From the NCBI GenBank assembly GCA_003140095.1, contig PLIU01000445.1, forward strand, positions 1 to 36,231: DNA of 36,231 nt, in the 5' to 3' direction. The notes below the pieces were generated by a model. It was not told the DNA's origin. It did not search any database and saw nothing but the letters and a program-made list of their open reading frames with translations. Within the stretch, counting starts at the first letter, position 1. Each line of letters starts with the position of its first letter. The position numbers and the translations under genes were made by a program. The DNA is from Verrucomicrobiales bacterium. GTDB taxonomy: Bacteria > Verrucomicrobiota > Verrucomicrobiia > Limisphaerales > Palsa-1400. Of the stretch, positions 1-7,639 are shown piece by piece.

Positions 1-107
1 TTGGCAAGGTACGAATATGTCGCCATATTGGTGCCGTCGCTGACCGTCGCCAGGGGCGAGGCGTTGCAAACGCAGCCCTGAATGGCTCTCACTCCGCGAG
101 TTTAAAA
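1..107 (-). pseudogene. RHS/YD-repeat protein fragment, continues left of window
   Basis: On the minus strand, one frame reads SPLATVSDGTNMATYSYLA and runs off the left edge. This is typical RHS repeat text (xxxVSDGTNxATYSYLxNSP). About 35 codons upstream, near 107, the reading frame meets a stop (TAA) and the RHS-like character is lost, so no start or signal peptide is present. The piece therefore looks like an RHS gene that has lost its 5' part, the same condition as the RHS gene at 1228-2817. Whether both were once one gene or two adjacent paralogues cannot be decided from here. Assignment rests on a short stretch only. Confidence 0.5.
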
Positions 108-393
108 AATGAGAACTGACACGGGGACACTGGGACTATAGTTTGACCCATTCGACCAAATGTTAAATGTTAAGATGTGACCCCGAATGTCCTATGCCGC
201 GTGCTATGGTTGGCATGTACAGTTCAATTTGACGATAGTACGGTTTGACCCGGTCAAACTGCGCGTGGAGGCGGCAGGGGCAGGATGCCGACCTGCCACG
301 TAACCCGACCTGAGGCAACGGCGAAAGAACGATCCAAAGAAAGAAGCAAGATGATGGCAAAACGAACCAAACTATGGGTTGACCCCTTTTATT
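108..393. other. Gene-free accessory spacer with repeat debris
   Basis: No credible coding region is seen. The spacer holds several TTGACCC-like words (near 141, 244 and 373), a 34-bp motif at 157-190 that recurs at 2826-2858, and a segment at 204-230 that resembles 474-503 (11 identical bases CTATGGTTGGC followed by partial identity). It looks like remains of dispersed repeats at a rearrangement point. Confidence 0.5.
157..190 (+). repeat. Dispersed motif, copy A (next to RHS fragment)
   Basis: Contains CAAATGT, then AATGTT, AGATG and GACCCC in that order. It aligns with 2826-2858 with only a few mismatches and one single-base gap. Both copies lie just beyond the point where an RHS fragment loses its 5' part, in the same orientation relative to the RHS reading direction. 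Confidence 0.55.
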
Positions 394-1215
394 TTAAGGC
401 CGTGACCTCCAAGAAGCTCGTCTGGCACCTTTCAAATAAGAGACACACTCCGTGCCATTGGCTGCCGACTGTTCTATGGTTGGCGTGCAAGCTCCAATTA
501 TTTTAAGCTCTTCATTAGCGTTCCTGTAACCTGCTTTTGCCGAGCGATTAAGCCAGATAATCGCCTTTCGTCTATTCTTTCGCACTCCAAAACCGTACGC
601 AAAACAACGGCCCAAGTTAAAATAAGCCACAGTGTCGCCTTGCTCCGCCGCTTTTCGATACCATTTAACAGCATCTAGCAAATTTGCCCTCACACCCACA
701 CCAGTTTCGTATGCCTTGCCCAAGTTACATTGCGCATAGTAATTCCCTTGCAACGCCGATTTGCGCCAATAACGGACCGCTTTTGAAGGACTTCGGATAA
801 ACGTAGGACCCTCCGCAAAAATTTGACCCAAATTGAATTGTGCGGAAGCTTCACCTCGTCGGGAAGCTCGACGATACCAGAAAAGAGCGTTCCTTAAACT
901 TTTTCTTACGCCAATTCCGTTTTCGTACGCAAAACCAAGCCAGGATTGTGCATGAGCATACTTATGATTTGCAGAAGCTTTATACCAATAGATCGCTTTG
1001 GATAGATTTCTTCTGACCGCAATTCCCTTGTCATAAAGATGCCCTAGAAGGGCTTCGGCGGAAGGTAAACCCTTTCGTGCTGCTTCGCGGTATAACTGTA
1101 ACTTCGATTTGATTTCCTCTTCTCCGACATGACCAAGCGTATAATCCCTTATGGCCATCTTCAGGACACTGAGCTTCTCCTCAGAAATAGATTGGCCTTT
1201 GCGTAAAATTCTCAT
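394..1215 (-). CDS. Sel1-like repeat protein
   Basis: A 273-residue soluble protein with about five Sel1/TPR-like repeats of 36 residues between roughly residues 50 and 235. The repeat text is recognisable as A-x-LG-xx-Y-xx-G-x-GV-xx-(N/S)-xx-KA-xx-WY-xx-(S/A)A-xx-G, for example WYRKAAEQGD and WLNRSAKAGY. Such alpha-solenoids bind partner proteins. There is no signal peptide. It uses an ATG start 12 bp after the stop of the RHS gene on the same strand, so it is probably co-transcribed with it; this position suits an immunity or accessory protein for the RHS tail, which is inference only. The last 35 residues (from about GACTPTIEQ) look unlike the repeats and overlap a sequence that resembles 204-230, so the original C-terminus may have been altered. 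Confidence 0.85.
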   Translation of the reverse strand: MRILRKGQSISEEKLSVLKMAIRDYTLGHVGEEEIKSKLQLYREAARKGLPSAEALLGHLYDKGIAVRRNLSKAIYWYKASANHKYAHAQSWLGFAYENGIGVRKSLRNALFWYRRASRRGEASAQFNLGQIFAEGPTFIRSPSKAVRYWRKSALQGNYYAQCNLGKAYETGVGVRANLLDAVKWYRKAAEQGDTVAYFNLGRCFAYGFGVRKNRRKAIIWLNRSAKAGYRNANEELKIIGACTPTIEQSAANGTECVSYLKGARRASWRSRP

Positions 1216-1227
1216 GTTTGGGAAACC

Positions 1228-2817
1228 TTACCTTTTCGGAACAATAGGGACATCTGGATACGTTGGCTTAGAAGGAGGTTCGGGGGTGGGGTTTGGAACC
1301 GGCCTCCTTGGGGTTGGAGTAAAATTCGGTGGACGGGATCCACCATGACCCTGTGCACCTTGATGTTTGTCAGGATTGTTTCCGCCTCTATGACCAGGGC
1401 GATTTGCATTGCGCCGCGGACGACTCATTTCACAGACTCCGTCCCACGCACTGTTGAGGGCATTCCCGATATTCTGCATATCCCGGTGCATTTGCCCCGA
1501 GCCACAATAGATCCCGATTGCCGATGCAGCGGCTGCGTCGAGTAAGCATAGCTCGTAGATGTCATCGACACCAGCAATTGTGCCATCAGAATCTACTAAA
1601 TCTGTTGGTTCATTTTGGACAAATCCGTACAAGTTGATTCCGCCTCTTTCTTCTAAAGGGTCTTTATTTGGCCACCTTTGCAGGTTCGGGTCATAGTAGC
1701 GGTAGAGGTAATAAACCAAGCCGGAGTTGGGATGGGCTTCCTTGCTCGAAAAGCGGTAAAGATTTGCCTGGGCGAGAGTGCCTGCGGCAGAGAGGGTGTT
1801 GCCAAAGGCGTCGTAAAGATATTTGGCGACGATGTATTGCCAGGAGTTGACGAGCATTGTCACATTGCCGTTGCCGTCGCTATGGTAATACATTGAATTG
1901 GAGCTTGCAGGGCCTGATCCTGTGTTCAAAGTCATGGCCAGCAGACCGCCGATGCCTCCTGCGCCCTGGAGTCTGCTGCTGAGGTCGAGGCCGCGGGTGT
2001 AAGTTGTCGAGGGCAGGTTGTTGATGTCGCGTTCTTGAATGACGACGTTGCCGTCGTAAACATAATAAACCTGGTTGGTTTGGACCCATCCGCTGTTCTG
2101 CCACGTATATTCCTGACGGATTCTCCGGCGCATCTTCCCGTCGTAGGAGAACTGGGAGAACCATTGGTTTGTGACCCACACTTGAATCAACTCATTCTCG
2201 CCATCGTAAGCGAAACTCCGCAGACCGTCGTAAATCAGGTTGCCGTTGCCGTCGTACTGAAACAGGGCATTGTTGGTGCTGATGTTGACGGTCACGGTGT
2301 TGGTCGAATGCCGGCCATAATGGTCCGCGGCGATGGCGGTGTAGGTCGTTGTCAAAGGCATGTTCGTGGCCGCGAAAGTGGCGTCGCCGTACGGCGCGGC
2401 GTTGCTGCTGTTTACGGTCACATTCGTGGCTACGGATGTCGTCGTGCCCATGACCGTTAATTTGCCACCGTTGGTGTTCGCCGTCAACTCATTGTCCGAA
2501 TTAACCGCGAAATTCACGATCAAGGTGTTGTTGGTGCGGTAATTGAGGTTTCCGACCGAGTCGAAGGCATAATGAAGCTGCTCGTTGGCCCGTGCGGTCC
2601 CGCCGCCGACCTCGGACGCCTGATCCGCGATGACTTCCCCAATGGCGTCATACTTGTAGGCGGCGGTGTTCTCGCCGGTGCGGGTGACCTGGGTCCGCTG
2701 ATTTGCCGGCGTTGTACGTGTACACTCTCGAATCGATGTTGCTGGCGCTATTAGTGAGCCAGGTCCCCAGCATGCGTCCGTTGTTGTCGTAAGTGTTGGT
2801 GACCCACGCTGGGCAGC
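1228..2817 (-). pseudogene. RHS repeat-associated core protein, 5'-truncated and frameshifted
   Basis: YD-type repeats (YKYDAIGEV, FQYDGNGNLIYDG, FAYDGENELI, FSYDGKMRRR, YVYDGNVV) lead into a clear RHS core: YLYDAFGNTLSAAG, then YRFSSKE, then YYLYRYYDPNLQRWPNKDPL and GGINLYGFVQNEPTDLVD. RHS proteins are large secreted or surface polymorphic toxins in which the core forms a cage and the residues after it are the variable effector tip. Here the tip is about 115 residues ending in a proline-rich stretch, with no toxin motif that I recognise. Upstream of about 2704 the RHS text continues in another frame (TNTYDNNGRMLGTWLTNSA) to about 2817; an extra T in the TTT at 2702-2704 explains the shift. 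Beyond 2817 homology stops. The frame stays open to 2985, but those first residues are not RHS-like. No signal peptide or N-terminal region remains. Confidence 0.8.
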
Positions 2818-2825
2818 TTGATGTT

Positions 2826-2858
2826 CAAATGTAGAATGTTCAGATGCGACCCCAATGC
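2826..2858 (+). repeat. Dispersed motif, copy B (at RHS 5' breakpoint)
   Basis: Second copy of the motif at 157-190, sharing CAAATGT, AATGTT, AGATG and GACCCC in order. It begins about 9 bp beyond the last RHS-like codon, between the truncated RHS gene and the IS110 element, which suggests a role in, or a mark of, the rearrangement that removed the RHS 5' part. Confidence 0.55.
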
Positions 2859-3033
2859 CAGAGACCCCAATTGACGCGCAAACAGTTCCCTCGGGCCGCG
2901 AAGATTGTTTAAAAAAGCGCAGGAAAGACCGTTTTAAAAAGAAGCGGATGGATAGGTGTTTTTTCTGTTGGCTTATGTCAAGCAAACATGTGGCAATGCT
3001 AGGAACTGATAAACATTAAGAGCGGACTGGGAA

Positions 3034-3048
3034 GGAAGGTCTCCTTCC
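3034..3048 (+). promoter_or_regulatory. Short hairpin in the 5' flank of the transposase
   Basis: GGAAGG (3034-3039) and CCTTCC (3043-3048) form a perfect 6-bp stem with a three-base loop, 52 bp before the transposase ATG. It may limit read-through translation from outside or be part of an IS110 left-end RNA. A purine-rich ribosome-binding site (AAAGGA, 3089-3094) follows 6 bp before the ATG. Confidence 0.4.
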
Positions 3049-3100
3049 GGTAAAACGTTGTTGTCGAGTAAACAATAACAATGAACCGAAAGGAAACCGT

Positions 3101-4135
3101 ATGACAACGAAGTGTATGGCTGGAATCGATCTGCATAGCAACAATTTGTTTTGCGCGATCGTCGATATGGAGGGCAAGCGCGTCTTTGAGCAGAGGCTGC
3201 CCTGCCACCTGGAGAGCGTGCTACAAGCGCTTAAACCGTTTAAGAAACGTCTGGAGAAGATTGCGGTGGAATCGACCTACAACTGGTATGGGCTGGTGGA
3301 CGGATTGCAGGACCACGGTTACCCGGTGGTCCTGGCCAACCCGGCGGCCATGCAACAGTACGACGGACTCAAGCACGCCGACGACAAGTCGGACGGCTTT
3401 TTTCTGGCGGAGATGTTGCGCCTGAACATTCTGCCCACCGGGCATATCTGCGACCGGCAGGTGCGTCCGGTGCGGGATTGGTTGCGGCGGCGGATGGGCC
3501 TGGTGCAGAAGCGGACCAGTTTGATCCTGAGCTTGAAGAGCCTGCCTACGCGCATGACGGGCCGGGACTTGGGCACGGGCCGGATCAAGGCCCTGGAGCC
3601 CAAGGACGCGGAGACCTTGTTCGAGCATCCGGCCGACCCATTGATCACGCGGCTGGATCTGCAACTGGTGGAGCAATTGGGCCAGGGCATTAAGACCATC
3701 GAGGCCGCAATTCTAGCCCGGGTCAAGAGCCTGCCCTCCTACCAGGTGTTGCAAACGATACCGGGGGTGGGCAAGATTTTAGGGTTGACGATTACGCTGG
3801 AGACGGTCGATCCCCAGCGTTTCGCCAGCCCGGGGGATTACGCCAGCTACTGCCGGTGCGTGGACAGCCGGCGCCTGTCCAATGGCAAAAAGAAAGGGGA
3901 AAACAACGGCAAGTGCGGCAACAAATATCTGGCCTGGGCCTTTGTGGAGGCGGCCAATTTCGCCCAGCGCTACGACACGGCCTGCCGGAGGTTTTACGAC
4001 CGCAAGAAGGCGCAGGTCAACGGCATCGTGGCGACCAAGGCGCTGGCCTGCAAGCTGGCCAAGGCGGCCTGGCACATGATGAGCCACAACACCGACTACG
4101 ACGCCGGGCGGATGTTCCCCAAGGCCAAGAAATAG
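3101..4135 (+). CDS. IS110-family transposase (DEDD)
   Basis: A 344-residue recombinase of normal IS110 length that moves its element using an RNA-guided, RuvC-like plus serine mechanism. The N-terminal DEDD domain shows D10 in MAGIDLHSNN, E57 in AVESTYNWYG, and D95 and D98 in KHADDKSDG. The C-terminal transposase_20 domain starts at about residue 215 (LQTIPGVGKILGLTI) and continues through PGDYASYCR. The likely catalytic serine is S260 in RRLSNGKKKGENNGKCGNKY. All expected residues are in place and the frame is intact, so the enzyme could be active. The ATG at 3101 has a good AAAGGA site upstream. It belongs to the mobile element between the RHS pseudogene and the membrane protein at 4638. 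Confidence 0.93.
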   Translation: MTTKCMAGIDLHSNNLFCAIVDMEGKRVFEQRLPCHLESVLQALKPFKKRLEKIAVESTYNWYGLVDGLQDHGYPVVLANPAAMQQYDGLKHADDKSDGFFLAEMLRLNILPTGHICDRQVRPVRDWLRRRMGLVQKRTSLILSLKSLPTRMTGRDLGTGRIKALEPKDAETLFEHPADPLITRLDLQLVEQLGQGIKTIEAAILARVKSLPSYQVLQTIPGVGKILGLTITLETVDPQRFASPGDYASYCRCVDSRRLSNGKKKGENNGKCGNKYLAWAFVEAANFAQRYDTACRRFYDRKKAQVNGIVATKALACKLAKAAWHMMSHNTDYDAGRMFPKAKK

Positions 4136-4637
4136 ATTTAGGGAGAGCGGGGGCAAGCCAGCGCAAGGGGTTGGCTTCGAGCCCGCGGAACTGATTGGAT
4201 GCACCCGCTCTCCCGCTCCAGCACAAAGAGATGGCTGTCGAGATGACTTTAGAGGCGATTCGACCGCGCCGTGAGTCCATAAGGTGTTGGACTGGTCCGC
4301 CCGTGCGGCCCAGGAACCACTATTCTTGAAAACTGAATGAACACGGCTCGGCACTGAACGTTTTCTGGACTCGGAACACCGAGTTGGGCGCAGGGGTCGG
4401 AAGAGGGGAGCAAGACGGCTTTTAAGGAAAAAGGCAGAGCCGCCTCTGCTCGCGCTAGAACCTGATGGGTGACTGAACGGATCGCTTCGCCGGGAAGCGG
4501 ACCGGAATCACGCGAACGAAAGGAAGGGATCGGATGCAGCCTGGAAAGAAGACTTGGGCGGCCCAGGAAGAACTCAATCAAGAAAATTGAGGGCAGCAGC
4601 GTTTTATCTGTTGACACCCGCCCTAATGGGCGACCCC
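4136..4637 (+). ncRNA. Structured 3' flank of IS110 element, candidate guide (bridge) RNA region
   Basis: About 500 bp without a credible gene but with dense local pairing. The clearest is an 11-bp perfect stem GGGAGAGCGGG (4141-4151) / CCCGCTCTCCC (4204-4214) directly after the transposase stop, enclosing about 52 bases. Further small perfect hairpins lie at 4369-4384 (ACTCGG/CCGAGT), 4434-4449 (GCAGAG/CTCTGC), 4483-4499 (CGCTTC/GAAGCG) and 4573-4591 (CTCAAT/ATTGAG). IS110-family elements encode their guide RNA in the non-coding end; in the IS1111 group this lies after the transposase gene. The RNA itself, its ends and its guide loops are inference. Confidence 0.35.
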
Positions 4638-5201
4638 TTAATGACTCACGCTGCCTTGGGAAAAAACCAACTGCAAGGGATCGAACGATTCGCCGCAAAT
4701 TGCTCTCTGAACAAATTCGGCGTTGAGATTGTTGCGACCAAAGAAAACTGGATGGATTAGGCTAGAATCCTTAAGATAATTGGTTACCTGTACTAGCGGA
4801 ATATCTCCAACCAAAAGTCTTTGTCTTATGGCGAGGCAAAAATAAAACTTTGCGTTATCGCTACAGCCGGAGCTGGTCGCGCCGGTCAGCAATTCTCTCT
4901 TACTTAATGTTCGGCAACGTGGAAATACAAAATGTTCAACAAAGTTCTCATCCTCGCAACTAAGATCAGCCGCAAGAGATGAGATGTTATGAGTGTAAGC
5001 ACAGTAAGCAAAAGCGACAGCAAGAAAAAAAATGGAAAAAAAAGAAAGAAACTGAGGCCAACGCTTTCGAATAAGAACAAATCCTGCGACGCCGCCAAGT
5101 ATAGCAATCACTAAGGCAAATCTGTAGAATGCAAAGAATTCGATCCATCTTTCCCAAGGAGCGCGAGGGTCAACTTGCATCGCAAAAAGGATCAATGACA
5201 T
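4638..5201 (-). CDS. Small two-helix membrane protein, unknown function
   Basis: A 187-residue protein that I do not recognise. It has two hydrophobic segments near the N-terminus (FYRFALVIAILGGVAGFVLI and FLSFFSIFFLAVAFAYC) joined by a short basic loop (RKRWPQ), followed by a soluble region of about 120 residues with six cysteines. The ATG at 5201 is chosen because GGAG lies six bases upstream; a TTG at 5216 is a weaker alternative. It overlaps the last 10 bp of the upstream reading frame that ends at 5192, so the two were probably translationally coupled, as in toxin-immunity or effector-partner pairs. Base composition is clearly more AT-rich than the housekeeping genes to the right, consistent with acquired DNA. 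Its 3' end abuts the IS110 element. Confidence 0.6.
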   Translation of the reverse strand: MSLILFAMQVDPRAPWERWIEFFAFYRFALVIAILGGVAGFVLIRKRWPQFLSFFSIFFLAVAFAYCAYTHNISSLAADLSCEDENFVEHFVFPRCRTLSKRELLTGATSSGCSDNAKFYFCLAIRQRLLVGDIPLVQVTNYLKDSSLIHPVFFGRNNLNAEFVQRAICGESFDPLQLVFSQGSVSH

Positions 5202-5661
5202 TGGAGTCTCCAACAAAAGGATTTAAGAGTGAATAATACGACATCAATGGCTGAGAAGTCGTCCAGGGTCCGCGGGGAAAAGAGCGTGGGCTGGGAAAGG
5301 GTATCCACATTGAGCATGGGATACAGTCGTATGTGATCGTCGTGCCCTTTTGATAGCAGGATCGAGCGGCCGTCAGCCACGGCAGCCCCGAGAACCTGGT
5401 TCTCATAAATGCCCGAATGGTCATCGGCGTACCATTACAGTTAATGCCTGAGACACTATCGATGCCTCCGAGTCTAGGGGTTCCACCGTCAGATCCACTC
5501 CAGTAGTCGATAAACTGTTGCTGCATGTTAGGAGGGATATGAAAAGCGTTTGCGAGGCATGCTGCGACGCCGGTGTACTGTGCTTGGAAATTCGTGCCTT
5601 GGTCGTTGACCGGACAGGCTGCTTGGAATTCAACGTAATTGTCATGTTCACGAATGTGCAT
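5192..5661 (-). pseudogene. Frameshifted gene of unknown function
   Basis: From the ATG at 5661 (frame open from 5715) the reading frame gives protein-like text such as VEFQAACPVNDQGTNFQAQY and FIDYWSGSDGGTPRLGGIDS, but after about 5430 it turns into Cys/Ser/Pro-rich text and ends at 5170. From about 5430 the neighbouring frame reads naturally (DDHSGIYENQVLGAAVADGR, then LLSKGHDDHIRLYPMLNVDT) and stops at 5192, overlapping the next gene's start. A one-base deletion near 5430 joins the two halves. No family is recognised. The start region is fused to an inverted-repeat unit, so the N-terminus may also be lost. It could be a displaced effector tip from the RHS locus; this is speculation. Confidence 0.5.
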
Positions 5662-5680
5662 GAAATGGAACTTAGGCGGT

Positions 5681-5785
5681 TTACCCCATGAGATAAAGGC
5701 AGGCAGCCCCGCGATTTACGGAAGCAGAATCCCTGGAAATCGCCAACTCGATCATGCGCGGCCAAACCGCATCTCACGGCGTGAA
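5681..5785. repeat. Inverted-repeat unit 1 (about 105 bp)
   Basis: The left end TTACCCCATGAGATA (5681-5695) is the near-perfect reverse complement of the right end ATCTCACGGCGTGAA (5771-5785). Inside, GCGATTT and AAATCGC form a further stem. The layout is that of a REP/BIME or miniature inverted-repeat unit. It is directly followed, with two shared bases, by unit 2. Confidence 0.6.
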
Positions 5786-5890
5786 CCCCATGAGATAATT
5801 CGGGGCAGCATTGGGTCACGCGTCTCGGCCAACGGCCTTCGCAACGATTGCGAGAGGCAGTTTTGCGCTCTCCGTATCTCACGGGGTGAA
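5784..5890. repeat. Inverted-repeat unit 2 (about 107 bp)
   Basis: The left end AACCCCATGAGATA (5784-5797) pairs with the right end TATCTCACGGGGTGAA (5875-5890). The interior differs in sequence from unit 1 but is also self-complementary (CGCAA/TTGCG, TCTCG/CGAGA) and of almost equal length. The two units share termini and not interiors, which points to an end-recognised family. Confidence 0.6.
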
Positions 5891-6456
5891 AGGCGGCAGA
5901 TCGCCGCCAAGGAAGATGAGAGCGGAATTGATATTTCGCCTGGGAGGATTTTACGCCGTGACCCTGGTCGGGATTCGTTTGAATATCCCATCATTGTCAG
6001 GACGGCCGCGAAAGAGCAAGAGAAATATTTATTTATATTTAAAGTAAGGCTTATTTCAATTTATGGTTCAAAATAACCCTTGCGGCGGCAAGTGTAATGT
6101 GTTAGGTTGGTACAGGTTGAAGGCATTTACAGGGATATGCCGACATAGGGGCATAGATGGTTAATTCCGCATATTTCCGGGGTATTCCAAAATTTTCGAG
6201 GAATTTCGAGAACTCGGCCGAAAAAATGGCGGGGCAGTTTTAGACAAGGGATTCGGTTAACGCTCCGCTTTTGCTGAAGCTTCCGCCGCCGTTGAGGCTT
6301 CCGCCTCCGCCAAGGCTTCGGCGGACAAGTCGGCGCGATCGGCGCGACCAGCACGATCGCCCTCCCCGAGAAGTCTTCTCATTCGGGTTTCAATCGAAAT
6401 TCGCATTTTGCGATTGACCGATGCGCTCCTGGGAGCAGCATGATATTGTCATCGAA
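5891..6456. other. Gene-free region upstream of the 6457 operon
   Basis: About 560 bp without a convincing gene. The left part is AT-rich (6020-6070). At 6268-6335 there is a purine/pyrimidine-biased block with repeated GAGGCTTCCGCC-like words, and around 6330-6360 repeated GCGCGATCGGCGCGACC-like words. The promoter for the operon starting at 6457 should lie here, but no confident -35/-10 pair is seen. Confidence 0.4.
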
Positions 6457-6900
6457 ATGAATTTGGACGATACACAACGGAAGAAGGTTGCCGCCTGGAT
6501 CAATGAGGGCCTCAAATTGGCCGAGATCCAGAAGCGGTTGGAAACTGAATTGGGCCTGCGCATGACTTACCTTGAGGTCCGATTGCTGGTGGATGACCTC
6601 AAGCTCAAGCCAAAGGATCCGCCGCCCCCCGTCAAGCCGGCGCCCAAACCGGAGGACGCTCTGTCCCCTCCTCCGCCCGCTCCGGGCAAAGTCAGCGTGA
6701 CGGTGGATCAATTGGCGCGGCCAGGCGCCATGGTCAGCGGCAAAGTCAAATTCAGCGACGGCAAAACGGCGGAATGGATCCTCGATCAGGCCGGCCGGTT
6801 GGGCCTGGTCCCTGGCGAGAAAGGCTACAAGCCTCCCGCCGCCGACTTGCAGGAGTTTCAAGTGGCCTTGCAACAAGAGCTGCAGAAACTTGGCCTCTAA
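6457..6900 (+). CDS. Small hypothetical protein, co-transcribed with pgl
   Basis: A 147-residue cytoplasmic protein that I cannot name. Residues 1-55 are a charged helical region (MNLDDTQRKKVAAWINEGLK, AEIQKRLETELGLRMTYLEV) resembling a helix-turn-helix or coiled coil, then comes a Pro/Lys-rich linker (PPPPVKPAPKPEDA), then a compact beta-rich domain from about residue 80 (VSVTVDQLARPGAMVSGKVK, FSDGKTAEWILDQAGRLGL). The ATG at 6457 is preferred over 6421 because the extra 12 residues are not protein-like. Its TAA overlaps the next gene's ATG by one base (TAATG), so the two are translated together. A role near sugar phosphate metabolism is only a guess from position. Confidence 0.75.
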   Translation: MNLDDTQRKKVAAWINEGLKLAEIQKRLETELGLRMTYLEVRLLVDDLKLKPKDPPPPVKPAPKPEDALSPPPPAPGKVSVTVDQLARPGAMVSGKVKFSDGKTAEWILDQAGRLGLVPGEKGYKPPAADLQEFQVALQQELQKLGL

Positions 6901-7637
6901 TGTCGTCGATTTTTGAAATCCGATGCTTTCCGGATGATCAGGCGCTCTGCGCCGCCGCCGCGCGGGACTGGCTGACGCTCGTGCAAAAGTCCTCCGGCCT
7001 TCATACGGCCGCGCTCTCAGGCGGACGCATCGCCAAGACGTTCTTCGCCGCCGTCGCGGACTTGGCGAAGGCATCCGGCGCGACTTTGGCGAACGTGCAT
7101 TTTTTCTGGTCCGACGAACGGTGCGTCGAGCCTACGGACCCGGAGAGCAATTTTCGGCTGGCGTGGGAGAATTTATTGCGGCCGCTGGGCATCGCGCCGG
7201 ACAAAATCCATCGGCTCAAGGGCGAGAGTCTCCCCAGCGCGGCCGTGTCGGAGGCCAGCCATGACATCCGGCGCGTGGTTCCTCTGGACGGCGCGGGGGT
7301 GCCTGTCCTGGAAATGATTTTTCTCGGTTTGGGTGAAAACGGCCACATCGCCTCGCTCATGCCGGAAGCGCCCCCGGAAGTGCTGGAGAGCCGGGAGCCT
7401 TATGCCCACGTCTCCCACTCCCCCAAACCGCCGCCCGACCGGCTCACCATGACCTACCCGGTCTTGGCGGCGGCGGAAAACGTATGGGCGCTCGTAGCCG
7501 GAGCCGGGAAGGAGGAGGCTTTGCGGGATTCCTTGAGGGCCGATGGGACGACACCCTTTGCGCGCGTTTTGCGCTCGCGCCGGCAAACCTTAATTTATAC
7601 CGATTTGAACGAATTTGCGACCGTCCGGTCAAAATAA
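6900..7637 (+). CDS. pgl: 6-phosphogluconolactonase
   Basis: Hydrolyses 6-phosphogluconolactone to 6-phosphogluconate in the oxidative pentose phosphate pathway, in the cytosol. The 245-residue length fits the DevB/SOL type. Family motifs are present: a phosphate-binding SGG near residues 40-42 (ALSGGRIAKTFF), WSDERCVEPTDPESNFRL at 70-87, and GLGENGHIASLMP at 143-155 containing the usual catalytic His of the G-x-G-x-(D/N)GH signature. The ATG at 6900 overlaps the preceding stop by one base. The zwf and gnd genes expected in this pathway are not in the window. A candidate structured RNA and a strong terminator follow. Confidence 0.93.
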   Translation: MSSIFEIRCFPDDQALCAAAARDWLTLVQKSSGLHTAALSGGRIAKTFFAAVADLAKASGATLANVHFFWSDERCVEPTDPESNFRLAWENLLRPLGIAPDKIHRLKGESLPSAAVSEASHDIRRVVPLDGAGVPVLEMIFLGLGENGHIASLMPEAPPEVLESREPYAHVSHSPKPPPDRLTMTYPVLAAAENVWALVAGAGKEEALRDSLRADGTTPFARVLRSRRQTLIYTDLNEFATVRSK

Positions 7638-7639
7638 TC

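Larger units (their letters stand above)
2990..4630 (+). mobile_element. IS110-family insertion element (ends not resolved)
   Basis: The element is defined by an intact DEDD transposase at 3101-4135 plus structured non-coding sequence on both sides: a hairpin at 3034-3048 and several at 4141-4591. It sits between a truncated RHS gene and a small membrane-protein gene. IS110 elements have no or short inverted repeats and make no obvious target duplication, so the boundaries given are only limits set by the neighbouring features. Comparison of genomes with and without the element would fix the ends. Confidence 0.55.

Noticed and set aside
204-503. Similar segments 204-230 and 474-503 as a functional repeat pair
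   Set aside because: Only 11 bases are identical in a row and the rest is about half matched, so this is kept as a remark and not as a repeat family.
5681-5890. Interpreting the TATCTCA repeats as a CRISPR-like array
   Set aside because: Motifs alternate in orientation and form inverted pairs, unlike the direct repeats of CRISPR.
5639-6076. Plus-strand 145-codon open frame near the inverted-repeat units
   Set aside because: It translates the repeat units and AT-rich spacer; no protein-like pattern or ribosome-binding site.
6127-6354. Minus-strand frame with text such as APIAPTCPPKPWRRRKP
   Set aside because: Low-complexity translation of the GCTTCCGCC-type repeat block; not considered a gene.
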